NCBI GenBank assembly: GCA_019916065.1
Contig: CM034241.1
Location: 22,521,541-22,585,540, forward strand
Origin: Vitellaria paradoxa
Taxonomy: Eukaryota > Streptophyta > Magnoliopsida > Ericales > Sapotaceae
Length of the DNA: 64,000 bases
Direction of reading: 5' to 3'
In this document: piece by piece, positions 1 to 11,440 of the stretch
How the letters are laid out: each line of letters starts with the position of its first letter
Position numbering within the stretch: position 1 is the stretch's first letter
Made by a program: the position numbers and the translations under genes
The notes under the pieces: model-generated
The model's database searches: none
Seen by the model: only the letters and a program-made list of their open reading frames with translations
What the model was told of the DNA's origin: nothing

Positions 1-1271
1 TCTAGACCAGGTCAAAGGTTAAGGTGGAAGACGGAAGTAGAACTTAGAAGAAAAGGGTTCTGTGGTCCGGACACCCCGTCGGGTGGTCTGAACCCAGTGG
101 GCTTCGCTGCGCAAGTTTTTCAGCTCTTTTTAGAGTTTTTGTTTATGATTATAAATACCATCTTTTGTGTAGCCGTATTAGCAACTTCTATCCTATTTTC
201 TTTCAGAATTTTAGAGTTTTTAGAGTGTTTTGATGTGTGAAAATGCTTTTAAAGTTTGGCGGAGCCTTGTAGGAATTGTTACAGCTTTTCGTTGTTTATC
301 ATTATGCATGGATCAGATTTCAAAGTACGTCGTTTTTGTTTATTGATTCAATAATATTATCTTTTTGATACATTGTTAGTTTATTGATTCGTTGTGATTT
401 GTTTGCTAATATGTATCTGAATCATGATAGTGTAAACCCTTATTTCTTGATTCAATGAATCAAGGAAGGGTGGGTTATTACGAACAATGGGATGTGCGTA
501 GACCCTTCGTATGGTTTGCGAAAACTCATGCATAGGGATCTACATCTTTCAAATCTGATTTCTTTTGTTTCAAAACTTTTGAAAACAAAATCTTTGACTA
601 TATTCTCTGTAATCACTCGTAAGGGTTTCGATTAAAACTTGGTATTAATATTTTTGAACAAAACAAATTTGGATTTGAACCCAAGTAATATCACAGAATA
701 TTTTTCCGGTTTTATAATCCTAAACAGAGTATAAAACTGAGTTTAGGGAAATAATGAACTTTAACAAAGATATCTTTTCAATTATTTGTTCCTTTACATG
801 AACCTTTAGGTTGTAATTGTGTGCACATCCCTTTGTGAAGTGATTAACTCATTTGGAGTTGAAAGTTGAATCAAGAATCATATTTGATAGTGTTATTGTT
901 AGTTTGAACTAATTCCTTAGTTGATTAATTGGTTGCTTGAAATTTTAAACTTGTTTATTTTGCGCAATTCATGCTTTGGTTGAATTTTCTTATATTAATC
1001 ATTATTCTTATTAAACAAAAAATTATCTTTGAATTTCATTAAATAGTTGTTAGTGTGGTATTTATTTTATCTCATTTTCTAAAAACCCTAGAAATTTAGC
1101 ATTCATCAAACCCCAAAATTTCATTGAACTTATAATTGCTTAATCTTATTGCAACCTAGAAACTAAACGTAGGTTTCCTGTGGATCGACCTCAGTCTCAC
1201 CGAGTTAAGACTACACCGCACACTCTTGCAGCTTGAGGGTTAGTTTAGACGCCACTATTTAGACGCGGTCA
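1..1271 (+). repeat. Athila-family LTR, right part (left end outside window)
   Basis: This stretch matches, in reverse complement, the LTRs at 33756-35415 and 56222-57864. Shared blocks include the segment around 440-560 (a short sequence beginning GATTCAATGAATCAAGGAAG, then the 'GGGATGTGCGTAGACCC' region) and the terminal segment around 1160-1271 (CCTGTGGATCGACCTCAG, ACCGAGTTAAGACTAC). It ends in GGTCA at about 1271, matching the end of the other LTRs. A TATA-like TTATAAATA lies at 149-157, as expected for an LTR promoter. No tRNA-Asp-type primer site follows 1271, so this is a 3' LTR or a solo LTR on the plus strand. The GGTCCGGACA motif near 65 is the same palindromic module seen in the related copies. 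Confidence 0.8.
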
Positions 1272-2563
1272 TGTATGCTTGTTCATGCTGGTAGCAGACT
1301 GCCTTCGATGCATTTTCTGGATGCTGAATGTGAATGTGGCTTTGATCTTATCATTTGTGATTGTGTTATAATGGAGATAGTGGTTAATTAGCTTAATATT
1401 GGACTAGTTTTGATTTGCTTTTACATGTGGATCTGCTGGTTTAAACCGTAGCTGTTTGCTGCATTCTGAGATTATAGATTGCTTGCCGATGCCCAGTTGG
1501 ACTTAATTGTTGTGTTATAATGCATAGCATACTATAGCATTGACTATATAATTTCTATGATGTCTACAATTACATCTTTATATTCTATGCTTTATTCTTT
1601 TACATCTATTTTTTTTTTATTCTCCTCTGTTTTTCTTTTGTTGTGTTTAAAACTTAAATGTTCAATATCTAGTTGAATAATGGAGAGACCCACCAAAAGT
1701 AAAAAGGACATGTATCCTTGGAAATGGATCTTTTTAATGGCACAAACTGAATATTAAGATAAAAAATGTGGACTTATCAGGTAATGAAAAAATATTATCA
1801 TAGCAGATATCTTGATTATAGCGGAAACTATGGACCTTTACATATTAGTTCTGACAGTAAGTTTTCTTCTGATTCCAGCATTGAAAAGGGGCAAGCACAA
1901 CCTGTAAGGTTGATGCCTTGACCTAGAGAGTGCTAGACACAAATAAATGTGCCCTAGATTGTGGCTTAGAAGTTTTTACGTGGATGAAGGGGAGAAATGG
2001 CTCGTTGATGAAGAAAAGTTCAAGTGAAACTGTAGAAGTAATATTTTGTTCTTTTCCATTGGTTCATATTTGGTAGTAAATCGCCTGGTATCTTTTGTTG
2101 TTATTAGCTTTGCTGAACAGCACCTTGTTCGTGGCCTTGATCTCCAAAATCTCATATAATCCGTGTAATTGAGGGATTGAAACAATGATGTTCGGTCAAA
2201 GTTTGATTCCTGGCCTCAATCTGCTGATGTAGCTGTATCTGAAGATGGTAGAGGAAAGGTTGTTGGTTAGTAATTGATAAATTAGTCCAGATTTTTGTAC
2301 ATTGTCTCAGGAAATTTTTATTCGAATAGATTCTCTGCCCCAAGAATTATACATTTTTTTCTTTTTCTTGTTTTTATTTTATACCTGTTACAATTCTTAT
2401 TCTTATTATTATAAAAGTCCTTATAGTTGTTATCTATTTGGAAATCATGCAGCACTTCTAGAACGTCAGGATGTTAACGTAAAAGGTCTATTGAAAGCTA
2501 CTCCTACAAAAGAAGAACCCCAACCATATTGACTACACAGAAAATCTATGGGTCTTGCATTAA
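1272..2563. other. no recognisable gene; possible host intron/exon relic
   Basis: About 1.3 kb between the Athila LTR and the copia element. It is T-rich with some G/T bias. I see possible splice-like signals (for example a pyrimidine tract and CAG near 1880), but no reading frame that I can assign to a protein family. The open frame at 2302-2532 is partly a poly-T translation and is not convincing. Confidence 0.4.
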
Positions 2564-2568
2564 GTTTG

Positions 2569-2767
2569 TGTTAGAATCTAGGAGTGATGATTTTATTTCT
2601 GTTAGGATTGATATAGGATTAATTAGGTTTGATATGATTGTCATAACTATATTTCCTTGTCTTGGTTTCTTTCCTTATACGATGTAAGGTTTTTGATTAT
2701 AAATAAGACTTAAGGGAGAAGAGAGAATTCAATTCACTCTCTCCTTTTTTTCTCTCTCTTTATCTTC
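2569..2767 (+). repeat. 5' LTR of the deleted copia element
   Basis: Starts TGTTAGAATC and carries a TATA-like TATAAATAAG near 2699 followed by a CT-rich tract. It matches the 3' LTR at 4127-4329 over nearly its whole length with scattered substitutions. Its right edge is uncertain because the internal deletion appears to begin at or near the LTR end: no primer-binding site follows and RT coding sequence starts almost at once. Confidence 0.8.
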
Positions 2768-4126
2768 CAGATAGTTCAGTTGAGCGGCTTAAAGCATGCC
2801 TTGTTGCTAAATGCTGTACTCAGACTTATGGCATTGATTATCTAGAGACTTTCTCTCCAGTTGCTCGTCTCAATTCAGTTCGCATTCTTCTTGCTGTGAC
2901 TGTAAGTCGATCTTGGCCTTTTGGCTGGATATTAAAAATGCTTTTCTTCACGGTGAACTCCACGAAGAGGTTTATATGGATCAACCACCAGGCTATGTGG
3001 TTCCTGGGAGTGAACACTTAGTCTGCTGGTTACGATGGCCCTTATATGGTCTGAAACAATCCCCTCGTGCTTGGTTTGATCGCTTCAGTGATGTTCTACT
3101 CAAGTATGGTCTGCAGCGGTCTACCTCAGATCATTCTGTCTTTACTCTGCATTCTTCTACTGGTCCAATTGTGTTGATGACATTATTATCTCGGGTGATG
3201 ACGCCACAGGCATTGCTGATTTAAAAACTCATTTAAGTCACCACTTTCACACCAAAGACTTGGGTGCCCTTCGCTATTTTCTTGGCATTGAAATAGCACG
3301 ATCCAACACAGGACTTATGCTTTCCCAACGCAAGTATGTTTTGGATCTTTTATCTGAGACTGGCTTACTTGGTTCCCGGCCTGCTGAAACTCCCTTGGAT
3401 GCCTTTGTTAAACTGGATGACTACTGGCTCACCATTTTCTGATGTGAATCGTTATCGACGTCTAGTAGGGAAGTTGATTTATCTCACAGTCACTCGTCCT
3501 GACATTACTTATGCCGTCCATATTGTCAGTCAGTTTATGCAATGCTCTTCGCAACACTCACTTTGAAGCAGTATGTCGTATTTTACGTTATTTGAAGGGT
3601 GCTCCCGACCGTGGTTTATTTTATCGTCCTTCTTCTCTTTTGGTGACTGGCTATAGTGACGCTGATTGGGCTGGAAACCGTGATGATTGAAGGTCCACTT
3701 TGGGTTACTATACCTTTGTTGGTAATAATCTGGTTACTTGGCGCAGCAAGAAACAACAAGTTGTGGCTCGTTCAAGTGCTGGGGCTGAGTATCGTGCTAT
3801 GCCTCATACTGCTTCTGAAATGCTCTGGGTTCGTTCACTACTTCGGGATTTTGGTGTCGATATTCTTACCTATGGCTATGCATTGTGACAATCAAGCTGC
3901 CATCTTTATTGCGAATAATCTTGTGTTTCACGAACGTACCAAACACATTGAGATTGATTGCCATTTTATTCGGAACTTGTTATTTCGTAAAGAGTTGAGC
4001 ACTCTATTTGTTCGATCCTCTTCTCAATTGGCTGATCTTCTCACGAACCATTGCCTCGGTCTTCATTTCAGAATCTCTCGTTCAAGCTGGGCATTTTTGA
4101 CTTATATGCTCCAACTTGAGACGGAG
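2768..4126 (+). pseudogene. copia pol fragment: reverse transcriptase and RNase H
   Basis: Joined across frames, the translation follows the copia RT/RNase H order. Near 2800 is the VERLKA..LVAK block, then 'DIKNAFLHGELHEEVYM' (2926-2976), PLYGLKQSPRAW (3040-3075), and a DLGALRYFLGIEIARS block (3258-3304). Later come [24 protein letters not shown] (about 3740-3796) and the [11 protein letters not shown] block (3942-3975). It is broken by several frameshifts and stop codons. At about 3176 the sequence passes from the VLI-equivalent codons straight to an ATGAC remnant: the Y-V part of the catalytic YVDD motif is missing, consistent with a 13-nt deletion between GTTG repeats. It cannot encode active enzyme. 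Confidence 0.92.
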
Positions 4127-4329
4127 TGTTGGAATTTAGGAGTGATATGATTTTTTTTCCTATTAGGATTGATATTGGATTAATTAGGTTTGATATGATT
4201 GTCATAACTATATTTCATTGTCTTGGTTTCTTTCCTTGTATAATGTAAGGTTTTTGATTATAAATAAGACTTAAGGGAGAAGAGAGAATTCAATTCACTC
4301 TCTTTTTTTTTCTCTCTTCTTTGTCAACT
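4127..4329 (+). repeat. 3' LTR of the deleted copia element
   Basis: Starts TGTTGGAATTTAGG immediately after the degraded polypurine tract. It carries TATAAATAAGAC near 4259 and ends about 4329 before the GTTTG duplicate. It is a direct repeat of 2569-2767. Confidence 0.8.
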
Positions 4330-4334
4330 GTTTG

Positions 4335-4640
4335 TGACATGTAATCTAGCAAAACTATTGCAGATTAAGATCAATACCTGAGAGGGTACATTTTTTCCTT
4401 CTCTAATTAAAATCCAATTAAAAACAACATGCTTTAAGCAAAAGTGAATCAAGTACTATGAGGAAAGATGAATGATGGCTTTTGGGTTCATTACCTCCCC
4501 CGCTCCCCCTCCCTCCCTCCTCCTCCTAACTCTTTTGATATATGGGAATAGAAGAGTGAACAATTATAGCAAAATTAAATTGAACCATTAGGGAATTGGA
4601 AAGGGGAGGGGGACAGAAACATCTATAAAGTATTAAAGGA
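4335..4640. other. intergenic, no gene seen
   Basis: Mixed-composition DNA with a C-rich CCTCCCTCC patch near 4505-4530. No coding potential or repeat family was recognised. Confidence 0.4.
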
Positions 4641-4649
4641 TTTTAGGAT

Positions 4650-7600
4650 GTTTGCAACATTGGATTGCCTTTGGTGCACTTTTGGTCGATGCACCAGCTA
4701 TCTGTTGCTGATTTTTGAGTTTGCTATCTTGCTTTGAGATGCATCTTAGTGTCTGCTGCTAGAACATTGCTTGTTGGCTAAGGAGTGGTGCAGCATTGGT
4801 GGCTGTTTTATCATGACTTATTGCTGATTGAGGAGTCAATCTGCATGCTGTTGCAAAGTTTGTGCTGCCGATCCCTTTAACAAATTGCTGAAATGGTTTC
4901 TAATCTTGGAGCATGTGGTGCCACCTTAGTTTTTTTGTTGGGTCGGTGCTTCCATGTTGCTGAGGTGTTTATATGCTGACTGGATTTGTGATTTGCTGCG
5001 TCTTTGAAGCGTGTTTGTCAGCTGATCTCGGGTGGATTCTGCTGCTGGTTTCTATTCTGTTTTGATTTATTTGGGGTGAGGTGCTGCTTTCTTCTATTTG
5101 GATGGCTGGCTTCATGCCATGGTGTGGTTTGCCAAAATTTGAAGGCCTGTGTTGTGCAGCTATAATGTGTATTATTTGTTGCTATGGTGGGCATTCTGCG
5201 TGGGCGTTTTATTTGGTTGAATGCTGCTTTTGGGGGTTTGGAGCTAGTATAGTTGTGATTGCGGGTTGCTTACCTGTTCTTCCTCAATTTGCTGGTTTGC
5301 AGGATGGTTTTATTTGAATGTGGCTTGATATTATTGGCGGCTTGATATCTTGGTTGTTTATGTGGCCATGGTGCCATGGCTTGGTCATACGGGAATTATT
5401 TGCTGATTTATTTTGAGCTACTTTGTTGATTTGCCATCTAGTTTTGCTTTACAAGAAGAGTGTGGCATAGTATTATGGGAAGATGTGGAGTTCAAGATAA
5501 CTCTTCTTCATGGGAGGAGGTTCAACTCTCTATTGCTAATTCTTTCAAAGGAAAATCCGTGCTTTCCTTTTCTTGGAAAACTTTGTTTGGGAGCTTCAGT
5601 CTATGTGCTTTGGAAAGAAAGGAACTCAAGAATGTATGAGATGTAGTGACTATCATTAACGTGATTTTCAATCTGGTTTGATAGAGGATTATGACTTGTG
5701 GCCCTTTCCATAGCTCCATTAGTAACCAGCACCTGGTCCAAGTTTGGGGATTACCTTCTGAGGTAATAAGGAGAATTCTCGGTTGGTTGCTGTATTTACT
5801 CTATGATATAGCTACTTAAGGTATTTTAATTTGCTGAGTTCGAGATGTAGATTTGGTGTGGGTTTTGCTGTTTGTGGGTGGTATGGACTGGTATCAGAAT
5901 ATGCTGTCATGAATTTGGCTGCAGGTGTTGCATTGCATTGGTGGTTCATGATGCTATGTTAAAGTATTCTTTGTAGCCTGTTTGCAGATGGGTTTTATTC
6001 CTTTAGGTGCTGGTCTGTTGCTCTAATAGTATATTATTATTGGTGTTGATGTGATTGGTTCTGCTGGCCTGAAATTGGAAAGGTTTTGGGATTTAAATTC
6101 TCTTCTCTGCTCTTGTTTTGATGTTGGGTGATGGTTGCTGTGTTGTGGTAGTGATGTGTAGGTTGGTTGTGAGAATATGTAGATTGTTTGTGTTGTGTTT
6201 GTGTGCTGATTGTTTGAGAGCAACGTGCAGATAGTACAGATATTTGTTCTGGTCATATTGTCATTTTGGATATCTGTGCTCTGCTGGTGGTAGAATGGTC
6301 ATGCTTGGGCTGGTTTCTACTTGAGTTTGTTATTTGTATACTTTTGCAGGAAATTTTGCTGACAGGGGTTGATGAGTTCGCTACCTATTGTTTGACTCAA
6401 TTCACTGATTGCTTAGGATGCAAAGTGTGCTTAAGATTAGTCAGGATGTTGAAGTTGCATTTGCTGGATGATTTCTTGGCTGTGTTGTTGCTGCTGTAGT
6501 GCTTTCTTGCTTTCTTCATTCATGGTTTTGTTGATTGTGATCTTCTCAACCCGTACATTTGGCCTTTGAGTGTTAGTTGCATTTGGTTGTGGATGGTGCC
6601 CTTGCCTCTTTCATCTGCTGTAGTGAATTTGAAGTTAGCTGGGTTGGGAAAATCTCAGTTTGGTGCTTACTTTAAGTATCTATGAGCTTAGTGTTTTTAA
6701 GAAGATTTCTGTTGTGGACTTTGGCTGCAATTTCCTGTATTATTTCGTTAGTGTTGTACTGTTTGTGCAGGTGTTCATGGTGTTGGTTCTGTCTGAGCTT
6801 GCTATCCTGTTTAAGTTCTTGCAGTCTAAATTATGCTGTGCAGTGTCTCTCTGTTACTGCAGAGGTGTGCATTGCTTCTGATGGTTAATTGTTTGATATA
6901 GAAGAATATGTTGCTGGAATGTATTTGATGATTTGCTAGCGATTTGCTGCATTCATAGCAGTTTTCCTGCTGTTCACTCGTATTAAGTTGTTGAGTGTGG
7001 TATTGTTTGATATGTTGCTGGTCTGGATTGTTCCTTGCTGCTGGTGACATTTTTAGCGCTGATTCTTTGGCCTCTCTGTCTTCCACTCCACTGAACTGCT
7101 TGTGAATCTTTAATGAGGTGCTGGTAGCTGTTTAAATTGAATTTTCATTCCCTTGTGGTGGCTATTTTGCTGAATTCCCTTCTTCGTTTGCTATTATGGT
7201 GTAACTGATGAGGGCTGCTAGTGTGTTATGGATGTTTTGAGAAGGTGTTGAGTGATTTAGAGCTACTGGCGGTTGTATGGTTCTTATCGGCATGGTTTGG
7301 TGGTTGGTATGTGGATTGTGGATGGTACTTTGCTGATTTGCTGAGGAGTATTGCATCATGGAGGCTTGGGATGCTTGGTGGCTGTTCTAATATAAATGGG
7401 TACTGTTGGATTCAAGGGTGCTGGTTGTGTTAAAAGGTGTTATTGCTGATTTGAGGACTTGTGGTGTAGGATGCTGGTTTTTGGAGGTGGTTTTTGCTGA
7501 TTCTTGCTGGTTGTTAAAGTCTATGAAGATTTGTTTGATGAAGGCTATGTTGTGCACTTCTGTTGATTGTCGATTACTCATCTGGGCAAATTCGCTCTAG
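4650..7600 (+). repeat. G/T-rich, strand-asymmetric block, probably LINE 3' untranslated sequence
   Basis: For almost 3 kb the plus strand is dominated by G and T, with TGCTG and TTGCTGATTTGC words recurring irregularly and C very scarce (for example 6121-6180 has almost none). The bias opens many long but meaningless frames on the opposite strand. An L1-type ORF2 C-terminus is embedded at about 5430-5760, and the block runs into LINE-type poly(A) 3' ends at 7841 and 7955. I infer that most of it is 3' UTR of one or more L1-type elements, possibly nested or in tandem. Confidence 0.55.
5430..5760 (+). pseudogene. L1-type LINE ORF2, C-terminal end (zf-RVT region)
   Basis: The translation includes a serine-rich SFKGKS-type stretch followed by LGASVYVLWKERNSRMYE (about 5590-5643). 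This is the characteristic end of the reverse-transcriptase zinc-binding region (zf-RVT) of plant L1 elements (consensus type: Y-x-IWKERN-x-R). A frame change lies upstream of this motif, and a stop follows it at 5644. Only the extreme C-terminus is present; the endonuclease and RT domains are absent. The strand agrees with the downstream poly(A) tails. Confidence 0.7.
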
Positions 7601-7734
7601 ATGTTTAATCAACATTGTGTCACTTTCTAGTTTGTCTCTTGCAATATTGTTTAAGTCAGTTCTAGTATTTTACTTGGAAAATTTGAACTATCTGATACTT
7701 GGTTCATTGTTTGGCTTGTGAGTTCCTCTAAGCT

Positions 7735-7850
7735 AGTGTGTTGAGCTTTCAAGGTTTGTAATTTTTATTACACCTGAGGTAGGCCCCTTGAATTTGTAAA
7801 TTTTGTTTTATTTAATATATTCTCTTTTACCTTTCCTAATAAAAAAAAAA
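7735..7850 (+). repeat. LINE 3' end with poly(A) tail, copy 1
   Basis: A TGTTGAGCTTTCAAGG...GTAGGCCCCTTGAA...CTTTTACCTTTC segment ends in an A10 run at 7841-7850. Its layout repeats in the next 120 bp. Plant L1 elements typically end with this kind of T-rich sequence followed by a CTTTYA-An tail. Confidence 0.65.
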
Positions 7851-7865
7851 GTGTCTCATAGCTGG

Positions 7866-7972
7866 TTTGTTGAGCTCAATTGTACTACCTGGGGTATGCC
7901 TCTTGAACTTTTGTAATTTTTATTTTATAATTTAATATACTTTTACCTTTCAGGAAAAAAAAAAAAAAAAAA
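7866..7972 (+). repeat. LINE 3' end with poly(A) tail, copy 2
   Basis: Repeats the copy-1 pattern: TTGTTGAGCTC..., GGTATGCCTCTTGAACTT, TTTACCTTTCAGG, then an A18 run at 7955-7972. The two copies form an imperfect tandem. This could come from one LINE 3' end inserting into or beside another, or from 3'-end slippage during target-primed reverse transcription. Confidence 0.6.
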
Positions 7973-8560
7973 CCTAATTCTAGTTCTATTCTCTTGCTAA
8001 TGGTAGTTTCCACCATGGTTTTACAGGTTTGGTGTGTGAATGGCCAAGAGAAGACTCTCCTTGCAGCTTTGGATCAGTCAAAATTGTTACAATGGAGATT
8101 GCTACATCTTTCAATATTCTTACATAAGACGAGATAAAGAAGAATGTCTTATAGGGACATGGGGGAAACAGTGTTGAGGTGAAAATATTTTTTAGTTTAG
8201 TTTTACATTTTGGTTTGTTTTTTCATTTTCATTTCATTTTACTTTTCTGCTTCCATAAATTAACATTGCAACAGGACAACTAGCATCTTTTAAATTCGTG
8301 GATCAGTTTAAATTAGTGATATGGGCCACGTAATGTAGGGCTAAAATAAAGCCATTATGCGGAAACATATAAAGTAATCTTATCTTTTGAGCTCGTTAAC
8401 TTGCTAAAAGATTTTTTGTGCAAGATAAAAATAATCTTGCATATTTCTATGATAGACAATATATTGTGTATAAAAGGAAAAAATAGGGAGAAAAGGATGG
8501 ATGGAATTGCTCTAGTGTACTATCTATGTTATGGTTCGTCCTAAGCAAGGTTAATCGACT
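7973..8560. other. intergenic, no gene seen
   Basis: Between the LINE 3' ends and the ORF1-like relic. No assignable coding sequence. It has a short T-rich tract (8200-8240) and otherwise looks like ordinary intergenic plant DNA. Confidence 0.4.
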
Positions 8561-8577
8561 TTTGGCCATTCTACAAT

Positions 8578-9375
8578 GTCTTGTCCTAACAAAAAGCACA
8601 AAAGTGGGCATTTAAAGCAAGAATGGAGGCCTAAACCTTGAGAATCACTTGAAGAGAAAAGTCAAGTAACAAATGAAGGTGGGGAGAGCAATGGGAAAGA
8701 TACCCTATATTCCAAGGAAAAGAAGAATGAAGCAAAAGAGAATGTTAACAAAGGGCTAAAGAATGATATTCCTTCATCTTCTAATGTGTTTGAGATACTA
8801 TCTTCATGTCTTGAAAATGGGGCTGATGATCAAGACCGGAATGAGGAGAAATAATATGCCAAATATGAGCCAAGAAGACCAAAATGGGGTCAAGGATGGT
8901 AATGAGATTTTATCCTTGAGTTATGAAGTTGGGGATAAGGATGACATTCTCCCTGATGTTCCTTTGAACGAGAATCACACGAATAGATTGAGGCTAGTGG
9001 TGAGAAGAGGACTCTTGTATCCCCTATTAGCTCTAGAACTTTGAACAAGAAATTTCTTCAAAAGTTAAATTCAGCTAGGGGGCAAGCTCTTGCCATTTTA
9101 TCCTACTTGATAGAAGTATCTTCACAAGGATCCAGTAAGGCAGAAGAAGAAGAAGAAAACGTAAATAACCTACTTTATCTTGTTTTGCTATAGCCTATCC
9201 ACTTGGGTTGTAAGTGGTTTGAGTATTTGATTAGGTGTTTACTTTTCCTAAATTGTGTGGGGTGTAAGTGATTTAGGGTCAGTTGTAATGCTCTTGTTAA
9301 GCTTGTCATGAACCTATTGTACAATTTCTTTTTTTGATGGTAAAGTTTAAATTTTACATTTCAGAAAAAAAAAAA
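8578..9375 (+). pseudogene. LINE ORF1-like relic with 3' end and poly(A)
   Basis: Across frames, 8578-8820 reads as a basic, lysine-rich segment with LKQEWRPK followed by an acidic/serine stretch and NVFEILSSCLENG. This resembles the 3' part of plant L1 ORF1 (KQ-x-W-x-PK, then N-x-FE-x-L). The frame continues with several interruptions to about 9195. A T-rich tail then ends TTTTACATTTCAG plus an A11 run at 9365-9375. ORF2 seems to be deleted between the ORF1 part and the 3' end. The assignment rests on short motifs, so the ORF1 call is moderate and the LINE 3' end call is better. Confidence 0.5.
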
Positions 9376-10740
9376 GGGAAAGATAACAAAGTAGGCCTTA
9401 GATAAGGAATAAATTTGAAATATTCATATGACCTTAATCATTGAATCAGATTGCAATGAACTTCCATTTTTTACCTTTTGATGCTAACTTCATAGCCCCA
9501 GAAACCTACATTTTTTTGGGGGATGAAAATGTTACGCAAGTTAACAAGGTAACCAAAAATTTTAAGCCAATACATAACATTACAGAATGAGAAATGTTAT
9601 ACCACCACACCAAGAATTTTAATTTGACATATGAAGAACAATAGTTTGATTTCATTTCTACAAAGTTAATTTGAATTTGGTTAAGGTTTGAGCCACTTAC
9701 CAAACCTTAGTTTCCTTTTACTCTTCCTGGTTCTTTCTTTCTTTTCTTCGACCGAAACTCTCTCTCTATCTCTCCACCATTGCACATACCTGTACACTTA
9801 TATGCTTGGAGGCCAAGCATTTTACAGTAGGCTACCTCCCCTCTCCTGCAATCCTTCCATTGTCACAGCTTGAAAAGGCTGAGTTGGAAAGACCGAGTGC
9901 AAATCAAACTATCATCATAGTGGCTGACCTCAGCAGTGGCTCGGGCACCCGACCCATTCTTAGGCATGTGCCCATGAGAGTTTCATGTCGTGCACCCAAG
10001 ACTCCTCTCCCTTGGCCAAATGGGTAACTCTTGCATTCTTAAGCCTAGTACATTTTATAAGCACAATAAAGCTAAAATTTTCAAATTCATCACAACTAAT
10101 ACTATCTATATTCCATTTCACCATAACTATTTCCAAAATTTACTTTATTATAAAATAGAAATTTTCGGGCTATCACATCAACTCTAATGCTATTTCCACC
10201 TCACTGTCCCCCCTCTTACTTCCCCTTCTCATGCCACCCCAAATCCCTAAACCCACTCTCCAATTTCCATTCTTCTTCAATTTCACCCCTGTCCCACCAC
10301 CTAATATAGCTCGGCCAACCAAATTCGATGCTGAAAACATGATTCGATGTAAGGACAAATAACAAGACCAATCACAGAGAAAGATTTTGGAGAATTTTCA
10401 CTAGACAAAGCGAGAATCAGAGTTGGCTGGGAAACCCATTTAGACTACTTTGATGTAGATGAATTTGAATTGTAATGGTGTCAGAAGAGAAAGGAGGAGA
10501 GAGCAAGGAACCGTGAGGCTGGCAATGACTAGGGTTTTATTAACGCCTGAATAAGCACCCCATATCATGTGAATAGGGTGAGAGAGATTGTACTGTATGG
10601 ATGATGGCAATTGGATTAAGAAGTGCCTAGGAGGTAGAGAGAAATTGATTTTGAGAGGAAGCTGCATCAAGTGGGATGCAGAGCGCAGAGATTAGGAACA
10701 TTGTAAAACGACACTCGAACATATAGAGAGGGTTGAGCTA
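9376..10740. other. intergenic, no gene recognised
   Basis: Contains a CT-rich stretch (9720-9780), a C-rich stretch (10200-10260) and some open frames of 60-76 codons on both strands that match no family I know. Nothing here can be supported as a gene. Confidence 0.35.
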
Positions 10741-11170
10741 TCTATAACTACAAGAAAGGGTTTTAATGACTATTTAGAAGGGGGTTTTTCTAAAGTTCAT
10801 ACTTTGATTCGAATTTTGAAATAGTTGAAAAATAAAAAAATAAAAAAAAATTGAATTTTGGAGGTTTGGATTTGACTGTAAGTAGTTAAAGATCGAGGAG
10901 GCTAGTCATTGTTGTAGCAATGCAAGTCATCTATAGGCATAGGGTTAAGAAAAGCTCATAGGGTTACTTCGTATTTATTTTTGTTTATATTTAAATATTT
11001 TAAAATAAAATAAAATTGCATTAATTTTTATATTATGTTAAATTTATAATTTCTTTCTATTAAGGCTAAAATTGTAATTGGCAAATCCATGACCAAAGAA
11101 AGTGTTTTGCAATATCTAGACTTAGTGTAGGCTAAGGCACTAGAGTCTTGAATTAAGAAGAAGTGAAAAT
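10741..11170. other. intergenic; possible decayed CACTA-like terminus at its left edge
   Basis: AACTACAAGAAAGGG at 10748 resembles a CACTA transposon end (CACTACAAGAAA) with its first base changed. I could not find a matching inverted end, so the resemblance may be chance. The rest is AT-rich. Confidence 0.25.
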
Positions 11171-11173
11171 GCC

Positions 11174-11440
11174 TCAAGAAAACTGTGTTTGCATGCTATT
11201 AGAAGTCTGTGAAAAGCCAAATAGAGCCAGAGCACTATAACGCAGTAAGACTATAAGATGGCCACAGTTAGGCGCGAGAAAATCCAGAGAACAGAACTTT
11301 AAGAATTTACCGTGCGGGAAGTCCTCTCTAAGTCGCAGGATAGCCGCAGGATGATTGTGGGCGTCCCTTCCTGTGAGGAACAATATTCAGTCTATTTTTC
11401 TTTTGAACCCTAGCCGTCTCAATTTATTTATATATATCCT
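11174..11440 (-). promoter_or_regulatory. possible decayed promoter and first-exon region
   Basis: On the minus strand a TATATATAAATAAATTG segment (about 11418-11438) is followed by CTAGGGTTC, the reverse of a telo-box-like AACCCTA. A relatively GC-rich stretch then runs to a possible donor site (CACG|GTAAATT, near 11313). This layout is typical of plant housekeeping or ribosomal-protein promoters with a 5' UTR intron. The short open frame is not recognisable and no downstream exon is visible. Weak inference only. Confidence 0.2.

Larger units (their letters stand above)
2569..4329 (+). mobile_element. Ty1/copia retrotransposon, internally deleted, with two short LTRs
   Basis: Two near-identical copies of about 200 bp (2569-about 2767 and 4127-4329) flank a partial pol. 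Both LTRs start TGTTRGAAT and contain the same TATA box segment GATTATAAATAAGAC. A degraded copia polypurine tract (CTTGAGACGGAG) lies directly before the 3' LTR. GTTTG at 2564-2568 and again at 4330-4334 is a probable 5-bp TSD; the last LTR base departs from the usual CA. The internal region begins in the middle of the reverse transcriptase, so gag, protease and integrase are missing. The copy is non-autonomous and dead. Confidence 0.85.

Noticed and set aside
1976..2343. Overlapping minus-strand open frames of 63-69 codons
   Set aside because: Composition looks like random translation, with no motif and no supporting splice or promoter signal.
2302..2532. 76-codon plus-strand frame
   Set aside because: Its N-terminal part is a translation of T-runs and the C-terminal part matches no family I know.
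6023..7600. Many open frames on both strands in the G/T-rich block
   Set aside because: The base bias removes stop codons; none has a recognisable domain.
10748..10765. AACTACAAGAAAGGG as a CACTA end
   Set aside because: First base is wrong, and no partner end, TSD or subterminal repeats were found.
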